This document shows positions 33,957 to 41,599 of a DNA stretch of 49,578 nt, piece by piece; the first letter of the stretch is position 1; each line of letters starts with the position of its first letter. The stretch is taken from NCBI RefSeq assembly GCF_944324745.1, contig NZ_CALUXO010000070.1, forward strand, positions 1 through 49,578, given 5' to 3'. This DNA is from an uncultured Thomasclavelia sp. (lineage in GTDB: Bacteria; Bacillota_I; Bacilli_A; Erysipelotrichales; Coprobacillaceae). A program made the translations under genes and the position numbers. Below the pieces are notes generated by a model. That model ran no database searches and was not told the origin of the DNA. It worked only from the letters and a program-made list of their open reading frames with translations.

Positions 33957-33989
33957 AATATGATTTGTCTAAGTAAGATAAATCGTATT
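33957..33989 (+). terminator. Intrinsic terminator
   Basis: AATATGATTT / AAATCGTATT with one G-T pair, followed by TTTATA. Confidence 0.6.
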
Positions 33990-34067
33990 TTTATATAGAG
34001 AATTATATCTTACTTTACATTTTAGTTAAATGAGATAAAATAAAATTGTTGTAAAGCAGGTGAGATT

Positions 34068-34736
34068 ATGGAAAGTACAGTAACTAAATTTTTTGATGAT
34101 TTATATATTATTGATGATAATCGCGTAAGAGCATTTTTGATTGTTCAAGAAGATCAGGCTCTTTTAATTGATACTGGTTTTAGTGATAGTGATTTTGTCT
34201 TAAAGGCCAAAGAAATTACCGATTTACCCCTTAAAGTGGTTTTAACTCATGGTGATTTAGATCATAGTGGAAACTTAAAATACTTTGATCAATGTTATCT
34301 CCATCCAGATGATCGTTCATTGATTAAAGACGAGATCCAATTTAATGATTTATTAGATGGTGATAAAATCATAATCGGTAATTATCACTTTGAGGTCATT
34401 TCTATACCTGGACATACTTATGGCAGCATTGCTTTATTAGAACGAAATAAAAAGCTGCTGTTACCAGGTGATAGTGTTCAAATTGGTCCTATTTATATGT
34501 TTGGAAGTCATCGTAACTTAGATTTATATTTTCAAAGTTTACAGAAACTTTTAAGTTATCAAGATGATATTGAAACTATTTTGCCTAGTCATCATCAATA
34601 TCCATTGTCCAATGAATATATTAAGTATTGTTTAGATGATGCCAAGTTATTAAAAGCTAATAAATTAAAAGGAACTAAGCATCCAACGATGCCATGTTGT
34701 CAATATGATGGAAAACATGTTTCATTTTATTATTAA
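34068..34736 (+). CDS. MBL-fold metallo-hydrolase
   Basis: A 222-residue cytosolic protein with LTHGDLDHSGN (His61, Asp63, Asp65, His66), IPGHTYGS near 112, LPGDSV near 134 and SHHQYP near 187. The second His of HxHxDH is Asp, a variant seen in part of the superfamily. Related small proteins include glyoxalase II-like thioesterases and lactonases; the substrate is unknown. The next gene begins right after it, so it leads an operon with peroxiredoxin and a HAD phosphatase. Confidence 0.85.
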   Translation: MESTVTKFFDDLYIIDDNRVRAFLIVQEDQALLIDTGFSDSDFVLKAKEITDLPLKVVLTHGDLDHSGNLKYFDQCYLHPDDRSLIKDEIQFNDLLDGDKIIIGNYHFEVISIPGHTYGSIALLERNKKLLLPGDSVQIGPIYMFGSHRNLDLYFQSLQKLLSYQDDIETILPSHHQYPLSNEYIKYCLDDAKLLKANKLKGTKHPTMPCCQYDGKHVSFYY

Positions 34737-34754
34737 GAAGTGGAGGAATTTAAA

Positions 34755-35213
34755 ATGTTAGAAGTAGGAACTAAGGCGCCAGATTTTACATTATTAGATC
34801 AAAATGGTCAGGAAGTAAGTTTAAGTCAATTTAAAGGGAAAAAAGTAATCCTATATTTTTATAGTAAGGATAATACACCAGGTTGTACTAAACAGGCCTG
34901 TAATTATGCTGAAAACTATCTGAATATCGAAGCTAAGAATGCTGTAGTTATTGGTATTAGTAAGGATAGTGTTAAATCACATGATAAATTTGCTCAAAAG
35001 TATCAATTGCCATTTACTATTTTAGCTGATCCAGAACTTGAAGTTTTAAAAGCTTATGATGTTTGGAAATTAAAAAAGATGTATGGGCGTGAATTTATGG
35101 GTGTTGTCAGAACTACTTATTTAATTGATGAACAAGGGACAATTATTAAAGCTTTTGGTAAGGTTAAAGCTGCCGAAGATGGAAACAAAATGTTACAGGA
35201 ATTAACTGATTAA
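34755..35213 (+). CDS. bcp: Peroxiredoxin, Bcp/PrxQ type
   Basis: A thioredoxin-fold peroxidase of 152 residues with the PrxQ signature TPGCTKQAC (peroxidatic Cys44, resolving Cys49). It reduces hydroperoxides in the cytosol. The ATG at 34755 follows GTGGAGGA by seven bases; the upstream in-frame GTG is that Shine-Dalgarno itself. The middle gene of a three-gene operon. Confidence 0.92.
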   Translation: MLEVGTKAPDFTLLDQNGQEVSLSQFKGKKVILYFYSKDNTPGCTKQACNYAENYLNIEAKNAVVIGISKDSVKSHDKFAQKYQLPFTILADPELEVLKAYDVWKLKKMYGREFMGVVRTTYLIDEQGTIIKAFGKVKAAEDGNKMLQELTD

Positions 35214-35231
35214 TTGAATTTGGAGGAAAAA

Positions 35232-36020
35232 ATGATTAAATTAATTGCTACCGATATGGATGGAACGTTTTTAGATTCTAATAAACAGTTTAGTCCAGAA
35301 TTCATCGATATTTTTTATCAATTAAAAGAAAGAGGAATAAAATTTGTTATTGCCAGCGGGAATCAGTATTATCGTTTATATCAAAAATTTTTACCGCTCA
35401 GTGATCAGATGTATTTTATTGCTGAAAATGGCTGTTATATTGCTAAAGGAGCTACTGAGCTATATCATAATACCATTTCCAATGCCAATGTAAATCAGAT
35501 CATTGCTGTTTTGCAGGATCATCCACAACTGCCAGTAATTATGTGCGGTCGTAAAGGAGCTTATATTTTAGACAAAAATAAAAGCTATGAAAGTTTGGTT
35601 AAGCTTCATTATTGTAATTATCAATTTGTTTCTTCATATGATCAAATTGATGATGAAATTATGAAAATATCAATTAATGATCCCGAAGGTAAGATTGAAG
35701 AAAAATTAGCGCTAGTAAAACCTCGCTTACCTGAAGAAGTAAAAATAGTAACGGCTGGAAATATCTGGATGGATATTCATAACAAAGAAATCAATAAAGG
35801 TATTGGAATGCGTTTTTTACAGGCTATTTATGAAATTGAACCAGATGAATGTATGGCTTTTGGTGATCAAATGAACGATTATGAATTATTGCAGCAGGTT
35901 AAATATGGTTATGCTATGGCCAATGCTGTTGACCCAATTAAAGAAATCGCCTATGGAATAACTCTTTCTAATGATGAACAAGGAGTAATAGTAAAAATTA
36001 AAGAAGTATTGGGCTTATAA
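35232..36020 (+). CDS. Cof-type HAD phosphatase
   Basis: The 262 residues start with IATDMDGTFLDSN (motif I), followed by the large C2 cap of Cof enzymes and motif IV AFGDQMNDYELL near 209. Cof proteins dephosphorylate sugar phosphates, flavin or pyridoxal phosphate. The ATG at 35232 is set by TTGGAGG; an in-frame TTG 18 bases earlier is discounted. It ends the operon before a strong terminator. Confidence 0.9.
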   Translation: MIKLIATDMDGTFLDSNKQFSPEFIDIFYQLKERGIKFVIASGNQYYRLYQKFLPLSDQMYFIAENGCYIAKGATELYHNTISNANVNQIIAVLQDHPQLPVIMCGRKGAYILDKNKSYESLVKLHYCNYQFVSSYDQIDDEIMKISINDPEGKIEEKLALVKPRLPEEVKIVTAGNIWMDIHNKEINKGIGMRFLQAIYEIEPDECMAFGDQMNDYELLQQVKYGYAMANAVDPIKEIAYGITLSNDEQGVIVKIKEVLGL

Positions 36021-36038
36021 AATTAAGTCTGTTTAATA

Positions 36039-36077
36039 AATACCAGGAGTACAGCATATAAATGTACTCCTGGTATT
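36039..36077. terminator. Bidirectional terminator
   Basis: A 15-base perfect stem (36039-36053 with 36063-36077) and a nine-base loop between convergent genes. Confidence 0.85.
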
Positions 36078-36091
36078 GTTATAGTTGAATT

Positions 36092-36715
36092 TTAGCGCTT
36101 ATTGATAACTAAAGAAAGTTTACCGATAATTTTAAAACCAGCTTGGTTTTCTTGATTGATGACAATTGGAGAATATTCCGGATTAGCCGGTTGTAAGATA
36201 ATACATTGATTACTATTATCACGGTAAAATTTCTTACATGTAGCAACATTATCTTCAATCGTGAAACATCCAATATCACCATTTCTTAAATGATTGATTT
36301 TTTCAAAAACGATCAAATCACCAGGATTGATATTTTCATCAATCATACTATCACCATTAGCGTATTGACAGAAATATTCTTTATGAGGGGATAATAGTGA
36401 TTCTGGCAGCGAAATATATTCATCAATATTATCATCCACGAACATCCCGGTTCCACAGCTGACATCATTATATAAAGGAATAACGAGGGAATCACTTACT
36501 AATGGCTGATTATCAGTTTCAAATCCTAAAAAATACGAAGGGGAAACATTAAAAATTTCAGATAATTTTTGAATCGTTTCTTTTTTTAAGTTAGAAACCC
36601 GGTTATTTTCATATTTGGCAACAGCCGATTTTTTAACCCCTAATAAGTTTCCTAATTGTTCCTGGGTCATTTTATGTTCTTTTCTTAGTTTTTTTATTCT
36701 TTCACCAGTCATCAT
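36092..36715 (-). CDS. LexA-like S24 repressor with XRE HTH (HdiR-like)
   Basis: Residues 5-60 are an XRE/Cro HTH (MTQEQLGNLLGVKKSAVAKY). Residues 80-207 are an S24 self-cleavage domain with a Cys87-Gly88 cleavage site (NDVSCGTG), nucleophile Ser123 (ANGDSM) and a general-base Lys161/162 (ATCKKFY). Such repressors cut themselves when RecA filaments form and so release their promoters after DNA damage. It has no phage neighbours. The divergent operon of two small proteins lies behind two copies of GTGTCTTAAAAAGATA, and a half copy lies next to its own start, so it should control both directions. Confidence 0.9.
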   Translation of the reverse strand: MMTGERIKKLRKEHKMTQEQLGNLLGVKKSAVAKYENNRVSNLKKETIQKLSEIFNVSPSYFLGFETDNQPLVSDSLVIPLYNDVSCGTGMFVDDNIDEYISLPESLLSPHKEYFCQYANGDSMIDENINPGDLIVFEKINHLRNGDIGCFTIEDNVATCKKFYRDNSNQCIILQPANPEYSPIVINQENQAGFKIIGKLSLVINKR

Positions 36716-36747
36716 CGTTTTTTACCATTCCTTTCTTTAATTATCTT

Positions 36748-36755
36748 GTGTCTTA
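36748..36755. promoter_or_regulatory. Operator half-site for the S24 repressor
   Basis: GTGTCTTA repeats the left half of the two complete operators and lies 33 bases before the repressor start, suiting autoregulation. Confidence 0.4.
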
Positions 36756-36800
36756 ATTTTACTATTTATTTACTTGCTATGCAAGATAAAAAAAGATAAA

Positions 36801-36817
36801 GTGTCTTAAAAAGATAT
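36801..36817. promoter_or_regulatory. S24 repressor operator O1
   Basis: GTGTCTTAAAAAGATAT, an imperfect dyad (TGTCTT / AAGATA). It ends six bases before the -35 box of the divergent promoter. Confidence 0.65.
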
Positions 36818-36822
36818 TTTTG

Positions 36823-36851
36823 TTGACAAACAATAAAAATGGGTTTATATT
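36823..36851 (+). promoter_or_regulatory. Promoter of the micropeptide operon
   Basis: Consensus TTGACA (36823-36828), a 17-base spacer and TATATT (36846-36851). O1 lies directly upstream and O2 directly downstream. Confidence 0.75.
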
Positions 36852-36855
36852 AAAA

Positions 36856-36872
36856 GTGTCTTAAAAAGATAC
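36856..36872. promoter_or_regulatory. S24 repressor operator O2
   Basis: GTGTCTTAAAAAGATAC matches O1 in 16 of 17 bases, 55 bases downstream (about five helix turns). It covers the transcription start. Confidence 0.65.
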
Positions 36873-36929
36873 ATTTAATGTAATGATAGATAAAAGATGA
36901 ATGGTAAGAAACTTTAAGGGGGATTTACA

Positions 36930-37052
36930 ATGGAGAAGAAAGAATTAAATTTAAGTGGTCGTGGTATATTAACTATTTTAACGGGAATAGTAATTTTGGG
37001 GTCAACAATAGCTAGTTTAAGTGGTTATTTGTTAGATTTAATTTTATTATAA
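36930..37052 (+). CDS. Small membrane protein, 40 aa, under S24 control
   Basis: MEKKELNLSGRGILTILTGI begins a 40-residue protein with one hydrophobic helix (about residues 13-40) and a charged N-terminus. RBS AAGGGGG stands seven bases before ATG. The promoter is consensus and flanked by two repressor sites, which supports expression. It is shorter than common gene-finder limits. I do not recognise it; small SOS-induced membrane peptides in other bacteria act as toxins or division inhibitors, which is only an analogy. Confidence 0.6.
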   Translation: MEKKELNLSGRGILTILTGIVILGSTIASLSGYLLDLILL

Positions 37053-37069
37053 TTTTGAGGTGAATCTTA

Positions 37070-37189
37070 ATGAAAAAAGAATCTGATTCTAAAGTAAAAG
37101 ATGAATTAGATTATGATAATCATATTGTTGAATATGATAAACAGTATATTGATAATTCAAATGCTCAAGCAAAATCAGTCACTGACTGA
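37070..37189 (+). CDS. Small acidic protein, 39 aa, second gene of the S24-controlled operon
   Basis: The 39-residue frame has RBS GAGGTG seven to eight bases before its ATG and starts 17 bases after the membrane-peptide stop. The product is hydrophilic and acidic (KVKDELDYDNHIVEYDKQY in the middle). The stop lies within the operon terminator. It could be an antidote, partner or regulator of the first peptide; no family is known to me. Confidence 0.55.
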   Translation: MKKESDSKVKDELDYDNHIVEYDKQYIDNSNAQAKSVTD

Positions 37190-37193
37190 TTTT
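37171..37193 (+). terminator. Terminator of the micropeptide operon
   Basis: AAAATCAGT / ACTGATTTT with a five-base loop and a run of nine T. Confidence 0.85.
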
Positions 37194-37267
37194 TTTTTAA
37201 TCTAAATTAGAAAAAATCCGCGTTATAACAATCATTTTGGTAAAATGGAATAAAAGAGGTGGCAGTA

Positions 37268-37732
37268 ATGATTGAATTTTACCAGGCTAAAAAAGAAAAT
37301 ATCGATTTATTAGTGAAAATTAGAGTCCGTGATCTAGAGATGTTTTCAAATCAGAAAATAGAGTTAGAAACAATAAAAAATATTAGACGCTTTTATCTTA
37401 ACAAACTTAATGACCATTCTTTGATCACATTATTATGTTATAAAAATAGGGAACTAATTGGTTCAGGAACCATTTATTTTTATGATGTAATTCCTTCAAA
37501 TATTAATTCAAAGGGAATTATGGGCCAAATAACTAATGTTTATATTGATGAAAACTATCGACATCAAGGAATTGGGACCATGTTAATAAGGCAATTATTA
37601 GAATTAGCACAACCTAGGTGTAATGTTGTATGTCTTAATTCTTCAAAAGAAGCCTTAAAATTATATCAAAAATGTGGTTTTGAGTTTAAAGATAGGTATA
37701 TGATTAAGTATATAGATGGAAATGATGGTTAA
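37268..37732 (+). CDS. GNAT family N-acetyltransferase
   Basis: A 154-residue acetyltransferase with the acetyl-CoA loop YRHQGIGTMLI near 97-107 and a terminal YQKCGFEFKDRYMIKY typical of GNAT. The acceptor is unknown. The ATG at 37268 is set by GAGGTGG; the in-frame GTG nine bases earlier is discounted. It is followed after 43 bases by the EIIB-like gene and may head that operon. Confidence 0.88.
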   Translation: MIEFYQAKKENIDLLVKIRVRDLEMFSNQKIELETIKNIRRFYLNKLNDHSLITLLCYKNRELIGSGTIYFYDVIPSNINSKGIMGQITNVYIDENYRHQGIGTMLIRQLLELAQPRCNVVCLNSSKEALKLYQKCGFEFKDRYMIKYIDGNDG

Positions 37733-37775
37733 CTTACTGGTCACATATATTGGCTAGAGATTGGGAGGGATGATC

Positions 37776-38393
37776 ATGGATGAGTTTTTACAAGAAATAA
37801 ATGCAGCTATTTATATGAAATGGATCTTGCTACAAAATAATGATCATGATGTAGAAATTATAAAAGATCAAGATGATGATAAGATAATAATTATTAAAAA
37901 TACAATCGTAGAGGGAAAGATTATTTTTTATGGAAATGGAATATTCGAAGAAGAATTGACTGACCGGTTAACTAATAAGAAGATTTTTTATCTTCATTTT
38001 CAGTTAACTTATATGAATCATGCCATTGAATTGTTTAAAGAAATGCTCAACTGCGCCAAAGAGGCAACCAGTCGACCAATGGTTCAAGTTTTATTGTGTT
38101 GCAGTGGGGGATTAACGACCACTTTGTTTGCCTGTCAAATGCAAGAATTAGCTGATTTAGAAAGCTTTCCATATAAAATTGAAGCCACTGGATATTCGTG
38201 TTTATTTGAACGTGCTGGGGAATATGATATCATTTTGTTAGCTCCACAAGTGGCTTATATGTTACCTCAAGCTAAAAGAAGATTACCGGATAAGGAAGTT
38301 ATGGTAATTCCAACTAAGATTTTTGCTACCAATGATTTTTCTGGAGCCTTAAAATTAGTTTATGACTGGAATCAAAGCAAGGAGGAAAGCTAA
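37776..38393 (+). CDS. Stand-alone PTS EIIB-like protein with N-terminal extension
   Basis: Residues about 102-200 match the lactose/cellobiose EIIB fold: VLLCCSGGLTTTLFACQMQE with the phospho-acceptor at Cys109, and IILLAPQVAYMLPQAKRRLP near 158. EIIB normally passes phosphate from EIIA to the sugar. The first 95 residues match nothing I know, and no EIIC or EIIA is near. The ROK-like regulator gene starts directly after the TAA. I infer a regulatory EIIB that reports PTS state to that regulator; it could also serve the orphan EIIC at 17.2 kb. The start at 37776 is set by GGGAGGG. Confidence 0.72.
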   Translation: MDEFLQEINAAIYMKWILLQNNDHDVEIIKDQDDDKIIIIKNTIVEGKIIFYGNGIFEEELTDRLTNKKIFYLHFQLTYMNHAIELFKEMLNCAKEATSRPMVQVLLCCSGGLTTTLFACQMQELADLESFPYKIEATGYSCLFERAGEYDIILLAPQVAYMLPQAKRRLPDKEVMVIPTKIFATNDFSGALKLVYDWNQSKEES

Positions 38394-39386
38394 ATGAATA
38401 TGAAAGATACTCGGAATTTAAGAGACCAAAATCGTGATAAAATATTAGCGGTTTTTATGGAACGGGAGTTGTGCACCAAAAATCAATTGGCATTGGCTTC
38501 ATCTTTGACTCTTACGACAGTGGACAATATTTTGCAAGAATTAATTGATGATAATAAAGTAAAAAAGGAGATGCTTAAAGATAATGATAAAATAACTGAA
38601 TGTTATTCATTAAATAAAGATTTTTGTCGTTTTTTGACTATCTCAATTATTAAAGAATTTCGACGAGTTAACATAATTTATCGAATTAGTAATTTAGCTG
38701 ATGAGATAATTTATAGCGATGAAGTAATCAAAAAAGTTGTAAAAATTAATGATATTTATGATGTAATTAATATTGTTTTAGTACGATTCGATAATATTAA
38801 AGTAATTGGGATTAGTATTCCTGGAATTATAAATGATGGTAAAGTGACATCGACGGGATTAGTAAATTTTAATGATATTGATTTATATTTACTGTTGAAA
38901 AATAAATATGATCAAAAGATAATTTTAGGTAATGATGTCAATGTTGCAGCAATAGGGTTTTATTTAACACAGGAAAGTTATCAAAATGTTTGTTTATTAT
39001 TTCAGCCTGGAGATGGCTATGGTGGGGTTGGAACAGTTATTAATGGACAATTATTAACGGGTAAAACTAATTGTGCCGGTGAAGTTCAATATTTACCTTT
39101 AAGTAATGAAGATCAACTAAAGCTTCTACAAACACCTGATGGTACAATTGAATTATTGAGTAAAATTGTGGCTTGTTTAACTGCTATTGTTAATCCTGAA
39201 ATTGTAGCTATAAGTTGCACTAATTTAGAAAAAGCCAGTGATTTAGATGATTGTTTAGCTACAATGATACCCGCCAAGTATTTGCCAAGAATAGTGAAAA
39301 TAACTAATTTAAGTAAATATGTTTTAAATGGGTTGCAATATATTTGTAAAGAGTCGTTAAAAATGAATTATTTAAAAGAAAAATAA
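38394..39386 (+). CDS. ROK-like transcriptional regulator (NagC/XylR type), divergent
   Basis: A winged helix occupies residues 1-70 (KNQLALASSLTLTTVDNILQ), and a ROK domain follows: VIGISIPGIINDGKV near 140, LGNDVNVAAIGF near 179 and GYGGVGTVINGQLLTGKTNC near 209 with AGEVQYLP. The zinc-binding CGCxGC motif of ROK proteins is missing, and the Gly-rich loops are altered, so it is probably a sugar sensor without kinase activity. It starts at the base after the EIIB-like stop and must be translated with it. RBS AGGAGG. Confidence 0.8.
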   Translation: MNMKDTRNLRDQNRDKILAVFMERELCTKNQLALASSLTLTTVDNILQELIDDNKVKKEMLKDNDKITECYSLNKDFCRFLTISIIKEFRRVNIIYRISNLADEIIYSDEVIKKVVKINDIYDVINIVLVRFDNIKVIGISIPGIINDGKVTSTGLVNFNDIDLYLLLKNKYDQKIILGNDVNVAAIGFYLTQESYQNVCLLFQPGDGYGGVGTVINGQLLTGKTNCAGEVQYLPLSNEDQLKLLQTPDGTIELLSKIVACLTAIVNPEIVAISCTNLEKASDLDDCLATMIPAKYLPRIVKITNLSKYVLNGLQYICKESLKMNYLKEK

Positions 39387-39405
39387 GTGAATTTATAATG
39401 GGAAT

Positions 39406-39435
39406 TTGAAAATACTAAGGGATTTTGTTTATAAT
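39406..39435 (+). promoter_or_regulatory. Promoter of the 116-aa gene
   Basis: TTGAAA (39406-39411), an 18-base spacer and TATAAT (39430-39435). The start codon is only 17 bases downstream. Confidence 0.6.
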
Positions 39436-39451
39436 AGATTGTGGTGATATT

Positions 39452-39802
39452 ATGTTGGAAAAGGATATTGAATTATTAATGATTTGCTTAAGTGAGTATA
39501 TTAAAGATATTGATGGTGAACAATTCAAAAAATTGTTTTTGGGTTATGTGGAATATATGGCTAGAAATTATGGTCAAGATTGTCTGATAGATGAATATGG
39601 TGAAATGATGATTAAGGTTAAACAATTTGTTACCAATCATAATTTAGATTTAGATAGCTTAACACCATATAAACGTAATGTTTTATATCATTGGATACGT
39701 GATGATTATGACAGACAGGATATTTTAAATTTATATTATTTTGATGAAAAAGTTAATGCTTTAGAGTGCTTTATTGATACAATTAATGAAAAGTACCAAT
39801 AA
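39452..39802 (+). CDS. Hypothetical protein, 116 aa
   Basis: I do not recognise this protein. It is acidic, helical and soluble, with aromatic-rich segments (KRNVLYHWIRDDYDRQD). The ATG at 39452 is chosen because TATAAT lies inside the longer frame and would remove the upstream codons from the mRNA. It is a single gene just before the ABC-F attenuator, and there is no visible terminator between them. Confidence 0.55.
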   Translation: MLEKDIELLMICLSEYIKDIDGEQFKKLFLGYVEYMARNYGQDCLIDEYGEMMIKVKQFVTNHNLDLDSLTPYKRNVLYHWIRDDYDRQDILNLYYFDEKVNALECFIDTINEKYQ

Positions 39803-39806
39803 ATGA

Positions 39807-39834
39807 TTGCAAAAAAATAAATATTTGATATGAT
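39807..39834 (+). promoter_or_regulatory. Promoter of the ABC-F attenuator
   Basis: TTGCAA (39807-39812), a 16-base spacer and TATGAT (39829-39834). The RNA should begin near 39841, just before the leader peptide's ribosome binding site. Confidence 0.65.
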
Positions 39835-39856
39835 GATAGAGAAATGAGGTGGAAGG

Positions 39857-39877
39857 ATGTATAAATTTTCTTGCTAA
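39857..39877 (+). CDS. Attenuator leader peptide MYKFSC
   Basis: A six-codon frame with Shine-Dalgarno GAGGTG seven bases upstream. Its last codons form the 5' arm of the first attenuator stem, so a ribosome stalled here by an antibiotic would change RNA folding downstream. Confidence 0.65.
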   Translation: MYKFSC

Positions 39878-40008
39878 AAATTTATTTGCAGTAAGTTATT
39901 TACTGTTTTTGTGCGCAAGAAAATATATCCTTTATTATCATATCTTAATCAAGTTTATCTTTTCTAAGATTTTTTAGGCTACAAGAATATATTTTCTTGT
40001 AGCCTTTT
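39865..40008 (+). promoter_or_regulatory. Ribosome-mediated transcription attenuator of the ABC-F gene
   Basis: Three mutually exclusive arms are exact. Arm 1 (39865-39874, ATTTTCTTGC, in the leader peptide) pairs with arm 2 (39915-39924). Arm 2 extended (39916-39928) pairs over 13 bases with 39987-39999. That last segment is the 3' part of a 12-base terminator stem (39976-39987 with 39994-40005) followed by TTTT. With free translation arm 1-arm 2 forms and the terminator folds; with a stalled leader ribosome, arm 2 captures the terminator and the gene is read. Confidence 0.85.
39976..40008 (+). terminator. Attenuator terminator
   Basis: AGGCTACAAGAA / TTCTTGTAGCCT, a perfect 12-base stem with loop TATATT, then TTTT, 19 bases before the ABC-F start. 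Confidence 0.9.
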
Positions 40009-40026
40009 AACTTGGAGGGGATATAA

Positions 40027-41496
40027 ATGTCGTTATTAGAAATAAAAAATTTAACATTTAGATATGATAATCAAATTGAAGAATTATTTAATAATATAAG
40101 TTTTCAAATCGATACTAATTGGAAACTGGGTTTAATTGGTTGTAATGGTAAAGGGAAAACAACTTTGTTAGAACTGCTACAAAATAAATATTCTTATCAA
40201 GGTTATATTACACCTGGATTTGTATTTGATTATTTTCCATATCATATTAAAGATCCAAATCAGATAACGATTAGTATCATCAATCAAATCGGAGATTTTG
40301 AACGATGGGAGATAGAAAGAGAATTATCACTTTTAGAAGTGAATGAAGATGTATTGGAAAGGCCTTTTAGTACTTTGTCTAATGGTGAACAAACTAAAGT
40401 AATGCTGGCAGCATTATTTTTAAAAAATCACGATTTATTATTAATTGATGAACCAACTAATCATTTAGATTTATCAGGGCGAATAGCTTTAAGTAATTAT
40501 TTAAAAAGAAAACGCAGTTTTATTTTAGTAAGTCATGACCGAAATTTCATTGATAATTGTGTAGATCATATTTTAGCTATAAATCGTAATGATGTTGAAA
40601 TAATCAAAGGTAATTTTACCACCTGGTATCAACAAAAAAATGATCAAGATAACTTAGAATTGAAGCAAAATGAAAAACTGACCAAAGAAATTAAACGATT
40701 AAAAGAAGCCTCAAAACAAAATAGCTTATGGTCTGATAAAGTCGAAAAAAGTAAGAATACTCGAATATCGGGATTAAAACCAGATAAAGGTTATATTGGG
40801 CATAAAGCAGCTAAAATGATGCAACGTTCTAAAAATGTAGCCCGTCGTCAGCAAAGAGCAGTGGAAGAAAAAAAGCAGTTACTAAAGAATATTGAAGTGA
40901 TTGAATCACTAAAAATTAATTGTTTGGCTTATCCTAAAAAACAGTTATGTAGTTTAAATGATGTTTCTCTTTATTATGGAAATCGCCAAATTCTAGAACA
41001 CATTAGTTTTACAATTAATCAAGGTGATCGTATTAATCTCTCTGGCCAAAATGGTAGTGGAAAGACTAGTATAATTAAATTGCTTTTAGCAGAAAATGAT
41101 AATTATCAAGGTAATATTAAAATAGCAAGCAATTTAAAAATATCTTATTTGCCACAACAAGATGGTCTTTCTGGTTCATTATCAAAATATATCGACGAAA
41201 ATCAATTGGATCCTAGTCTTTTTAAAACGATTTTAAGAAAAATGGATTTTTCACGCGAATTATTTAATCAGGATCTAAGCACATATAGTAAAGGACAAAA
41301 AAAGAAAGTGATGTTGGCCAAATGCCTTAGTACACCAGCTCATCTTTATATTATGGATGAGCCGTTAAATTATCTTGATATCTTTACAAGAATTCAAATT
41401 CAAGAGATGTTGCTTAAATATCAGCCTACTATTTTATTTGTTGAACATGATCAATATTTTTGTAGTCAAATTAAAACTAAAGAAGTAAAATTATAG
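40027..41496 (+). CDS. ABC-F ribosomal protection protein, Lsa/Vga/Vml group
   Basis: A 489-residue protein of two ABC domains without membrane segments. Domain 1 has Walker A GCNGKGKTT near 38, signature LSNGEQ near 118 and Walker B LLLIDEPTNHLD near 138. Domain 2 has GQNGSGKTS near 339, YSKGQKKK near 420 and LYIMDEPLNYLD near 440. The linker (about 195-290) is long and basic, with GYIGHKAAKMMQRSKN as in Lsa-type factors. Such proteins enter the ribosomal E site and remove lincosamide, streptogramin A and pleuromutilin drugs. The upstream peptide attenuator fits an inducible resistance gene. Exact drug range is not readable from sequence. Confidence 0.88.
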   Translation: MSLLEIKNLTFRYDNQIEELFNNISFQIDTNWKLGLIGCNGKGKTTLLELLQNKYSYQGYITPGFVFDYFPYHIKDPNQITISIINQIGDFERWEIERELSLLEVNEDVLERPFSTLSNGEQTKVMLAALFLKNHDLLLIDEPTNHLDLSGRIALSNYLKRKRSFILVSHDRNFIDNCVDHILAINRNDVEIIKGNFTTWYQQKNDQDNLELKQNEKLTKEIKRLKEASKQNSLWSDKVEKSKNTRISGLKPDKGYIGHKAAKMMQRSKNVARRQQRAVEEKKQLLKNIEVIESLKINCLAYPKKQLCSLNDVSLYYGNRQILEHISFTINQGDRINLSGQNGSGKTSIIKLLLAENDNYQGNIKIASNLKISYLPQQDGLSGSLSKYIDENQLDPSLFKTILRKMDFSRELFNQDLSTYSKGQKKKVMLAKCLSTPAHLYIMDEPLNYLDIFTRIQIQEMLLKYQPTILFVEHDQYFCSQIKTKEVKL

Positions 41497-41527
41497 ATTA
41501 TTTTAAATAATTATTGTAGAGTACAAA

Positions 41528-41560
41528 AAAGAATTATGGTTTACTCAGCCATAATTCTTT
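41528..41560 (+). terminator. Intrinsic terminator after ABC-F
   Basis: AAAGAATTATGG / CCATAATTCTTT with a nine-base loop, then TT. Confidence 0.85.
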
Positions 41561-41599
41561 TTGCTATATAGAACCTTTTGATAACTTTTTATTTTTATA

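Noticed and set aside
36092-37193. Part of a prophage
   Set aside because: Apart from the S24 repressor there are no phage structural, replication or integrase genes nearby; genes on both sides are chromosomal.
39844-39864. Second tiny frame MRWKDV overlapping the attenuator leader
   Set aside because: It has no Shine-Dalgarno and does not cover the first attenuator arm; MYKFSC at 39857 has both.
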